A stretch of DNA of 64,000 nt, taken from assembly GCF_030818895.1 (NCBI RefSeq), contig NZ_JAUTBA010000001.1:4650001-4714000 (forward strand), given 5' to 3'. This document shows, piece by piece, positions 62,941 through 64,000 of this stretch (position 1 is the first letter of the stretch; the number at the start of each line of letters is the position of its first letter). Source of the stretch: Sphingobacterium zeae. Its GTDB lineage: Bacteria; Bacteroidota; Bacteroidia; Sphingobacteriales; Sphingobacteriaceae. The notes below the pieces were generated by a model. That model saw only the letters and a program-made list of their open reading frames with translations, had not been told where the DNA came from and did no database searches. A program made the translations under genes and the position numbers.

Positions 62941-64000
62941 TTAAATATCAATTTTAGCATAGCGCGCATTTTTTTCAATAAATTCACGACGTGGAGCAAC
63001 TTCGTCTCCCATTAACATGGAGAAAATACGGTCACATTCCGCTGCATTCTCAATAGTTACTTGCCTCAAGGTACGCGTTTCAGGATTCATGGTCGTATCC
63101 CATAGTTGTTCAGCATTCATCTCTCCAAGACCTTTGTAACGCTGTACGTGCACACTATCCTCTTTACCAGCTCCCTTCAAACGCTGAATAGCATTGATGC
63201 GTTGATCTTCATTCCAAGCATATTCGTGTTCTTTTCCTTTTTTGACCAGGTATAGCGGCGGCGTTGCAATATACACATATCCTCTTTCGATCAATTCTTT
63301 CATATATCTGAAATAGAATGTCAAAATTAATGTTGTAATGTGGGATCCATCCACATCGGCATCCGTCATGATGATGATGCGGTGGTAACGTAATTTTTCG
63401 ATATTCAATGCTTTAGCATCCTCGGCAGTACCTACACTCACGCCCAAAGCCGTAAACATATTTTTGATCTCTTCATTTTCGTAGATCTTATGTTCCATTG
63501 CTTTCTCAACGTTCAGGATCTTACCACGTAGCGGCATGATCGCCTGATGTTTTCTATCCCGGCCAGACTTAGCTGTACCACCCGCAGAATCCCCCTCGAC
63601 GAAATAGATCTCACATTTCGTAGGATCGTTGTCTTGACAGTCGGCCAATTTACCCGGAAGTCCGGAGCCACCCATTACGGTTTTCCGTTGTACCAAATCG
63701 CGGGCTTTACGTGCAGCGGCTCGTGCTTGAGCAGCTATGACAACCTTTTGAACGATAGCTTTTGCTTCACGTGGATTCTCTTCCAAATAAACACCCAAGA
63801 TCTCTCCAACAGCGACATCTACAGCCCCCATTACTTCGGAATTACCTAATTTAGTTTTTGTCTGTCCTTCAAATTGAGGTTCTGCAACCTTTACTGAAAT
63901 TACAGCAGTCAAACCTTCACGGAAGTCATCACCCGTAATTTCGACTTTTAAATTCTTAAGCAAACCGGACTTGTCCGCGTAAGCCTTCAATGTGCGTGTC
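62941..64000 (-). CDS. gyrB: DNA gyrase subunit B, 3' part (5' end outside window)
   Basis: The frame is open to the right edge, so the gene starts beyond the window; about 353 residues are visible. Present are the end of the transducer domain, the TOPRIM domain with EIYFVEGDSAGGTAKSGRDR and IIIMTDADVDGSHITTL, and the C-terminal RYKGLGEMNAEQLWDTTMNP, VTIENAAECDRIFSMLMGD and RREFIEKNARYAKIDI. This ending is that of GyrB, not ParE. It forms the ATP-driven supercoiling enzyme with GyrA, which is not in view. Confidence 0.97.
   Translation of the reverse strand, partial: TRTLKAYADKSGLLKNLKVEITGDDFREGLTAVISVKVAEPQFEGQTKTKLGNSEVMGAVDVAVGEILGVYLEENPREAKAIVQKVVIAAQARAAARKARDLVQRKTVMGGSGLPGKLADCQDNDPTKCEIYFVEGDSAGGTAKSGRDRKHQAIMPLRGKILNVEKAMEHKIYENEEIKNMFTALGVSVGTAEDAKALNIEKLRYHRIIIMTDADVDGSHITTLILTFYFRYMKELIERGYVYIATPPLYLVKKGKEHEYAWNEDQRINAIQRLKGAGKEDSVHVQRYKGLGEMNAEQLWDTTMNPETRTLRQVTIENAAECDRIFSMLMGDEVAPRREFIEKNARYAKIDI

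Noticed and set aside
1..64000. tRNA, rRNA, CRISPR array or riboswitch
   Set aside because: Intergenic regions were read for cloverleaf ends, spaced repeats and known aptamer cores; none was recognised, though a covariance-model search could not be run.

Overview
The window looks like chromosome of a Bacteroidota bacterium, most likely Sphingobacteriaceae (Sphingobacterium or a close relative). The reasons are three SusC/SusD pairs, lipoproteins with a Cys-Lys-Lys-Asp start, almost no Shine-Dalgarno sequences, and many copies of the Bacteroidota promoter (TTG or TTTG, 17-20 bp, then TAnnTTTG). The genus is inferred from overall character, not from a marker gene. No rRNA, tRNA, CRISPR array or intact insertion sequence was found.

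1-8 kb: the 3' part of a SIR2-like gene runs in from the left edge. It is followed by a glycosidase-like propeller lipoprotein, nudK, a minus-strand peroxide-stress operon (ohr, DUF1304, nitroreductase, ohrR) with an operator-like palindrome over its promoter, a Crp/Fnr regulator with a quinone-reductase-like flavoprotein, and an OprO/P-type porin.

8-26 kb: an accessory nutrient-uptake region with three minus-strand SusC/SusD pairs. It also holds an orphan cysteine-rich lipoprotein, a MORN/TonB-C protein and a 1.2 kb stretch of short repeats and decayed-looking sequence. The third susC is split by one extra A. No glycosidase, peptidase, sigma or anti-sigma gene accompanies the pairs, so substrates cannot be assigned.

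26-46 kb: mostly housekeeping. Genes are serS, class I aldolase, rsmI, a PH/SHOCT protein, lnt, a cysteine desulfurase, an NlpE-like lipoprotein, a TPR protein, etfBA, a bifunctional nuclease, a nucleoside transporter, a metallophosphoesterase, an NlpC/P60 hydrolase, an EamA transporter and mtaB.

46-64 kb: thyA-folA runs into an unknown secreted protein and a class-A-beta-lactamase-like hydrolase. An envelope cluster follows (ddl diverging from a PASTA protein, then mltG, a thioesterase and YihY), then rpsA and a sulfurtransferase. A minus-strand operon of a helix-hairpin-helix/beta-barrel protein, comEC and recQ, each joined by an ATGA overlap, looks like a DNA-uptake and processing unit and is the most interesting functional grouping here. 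The 3' part of gyrB closes the window.
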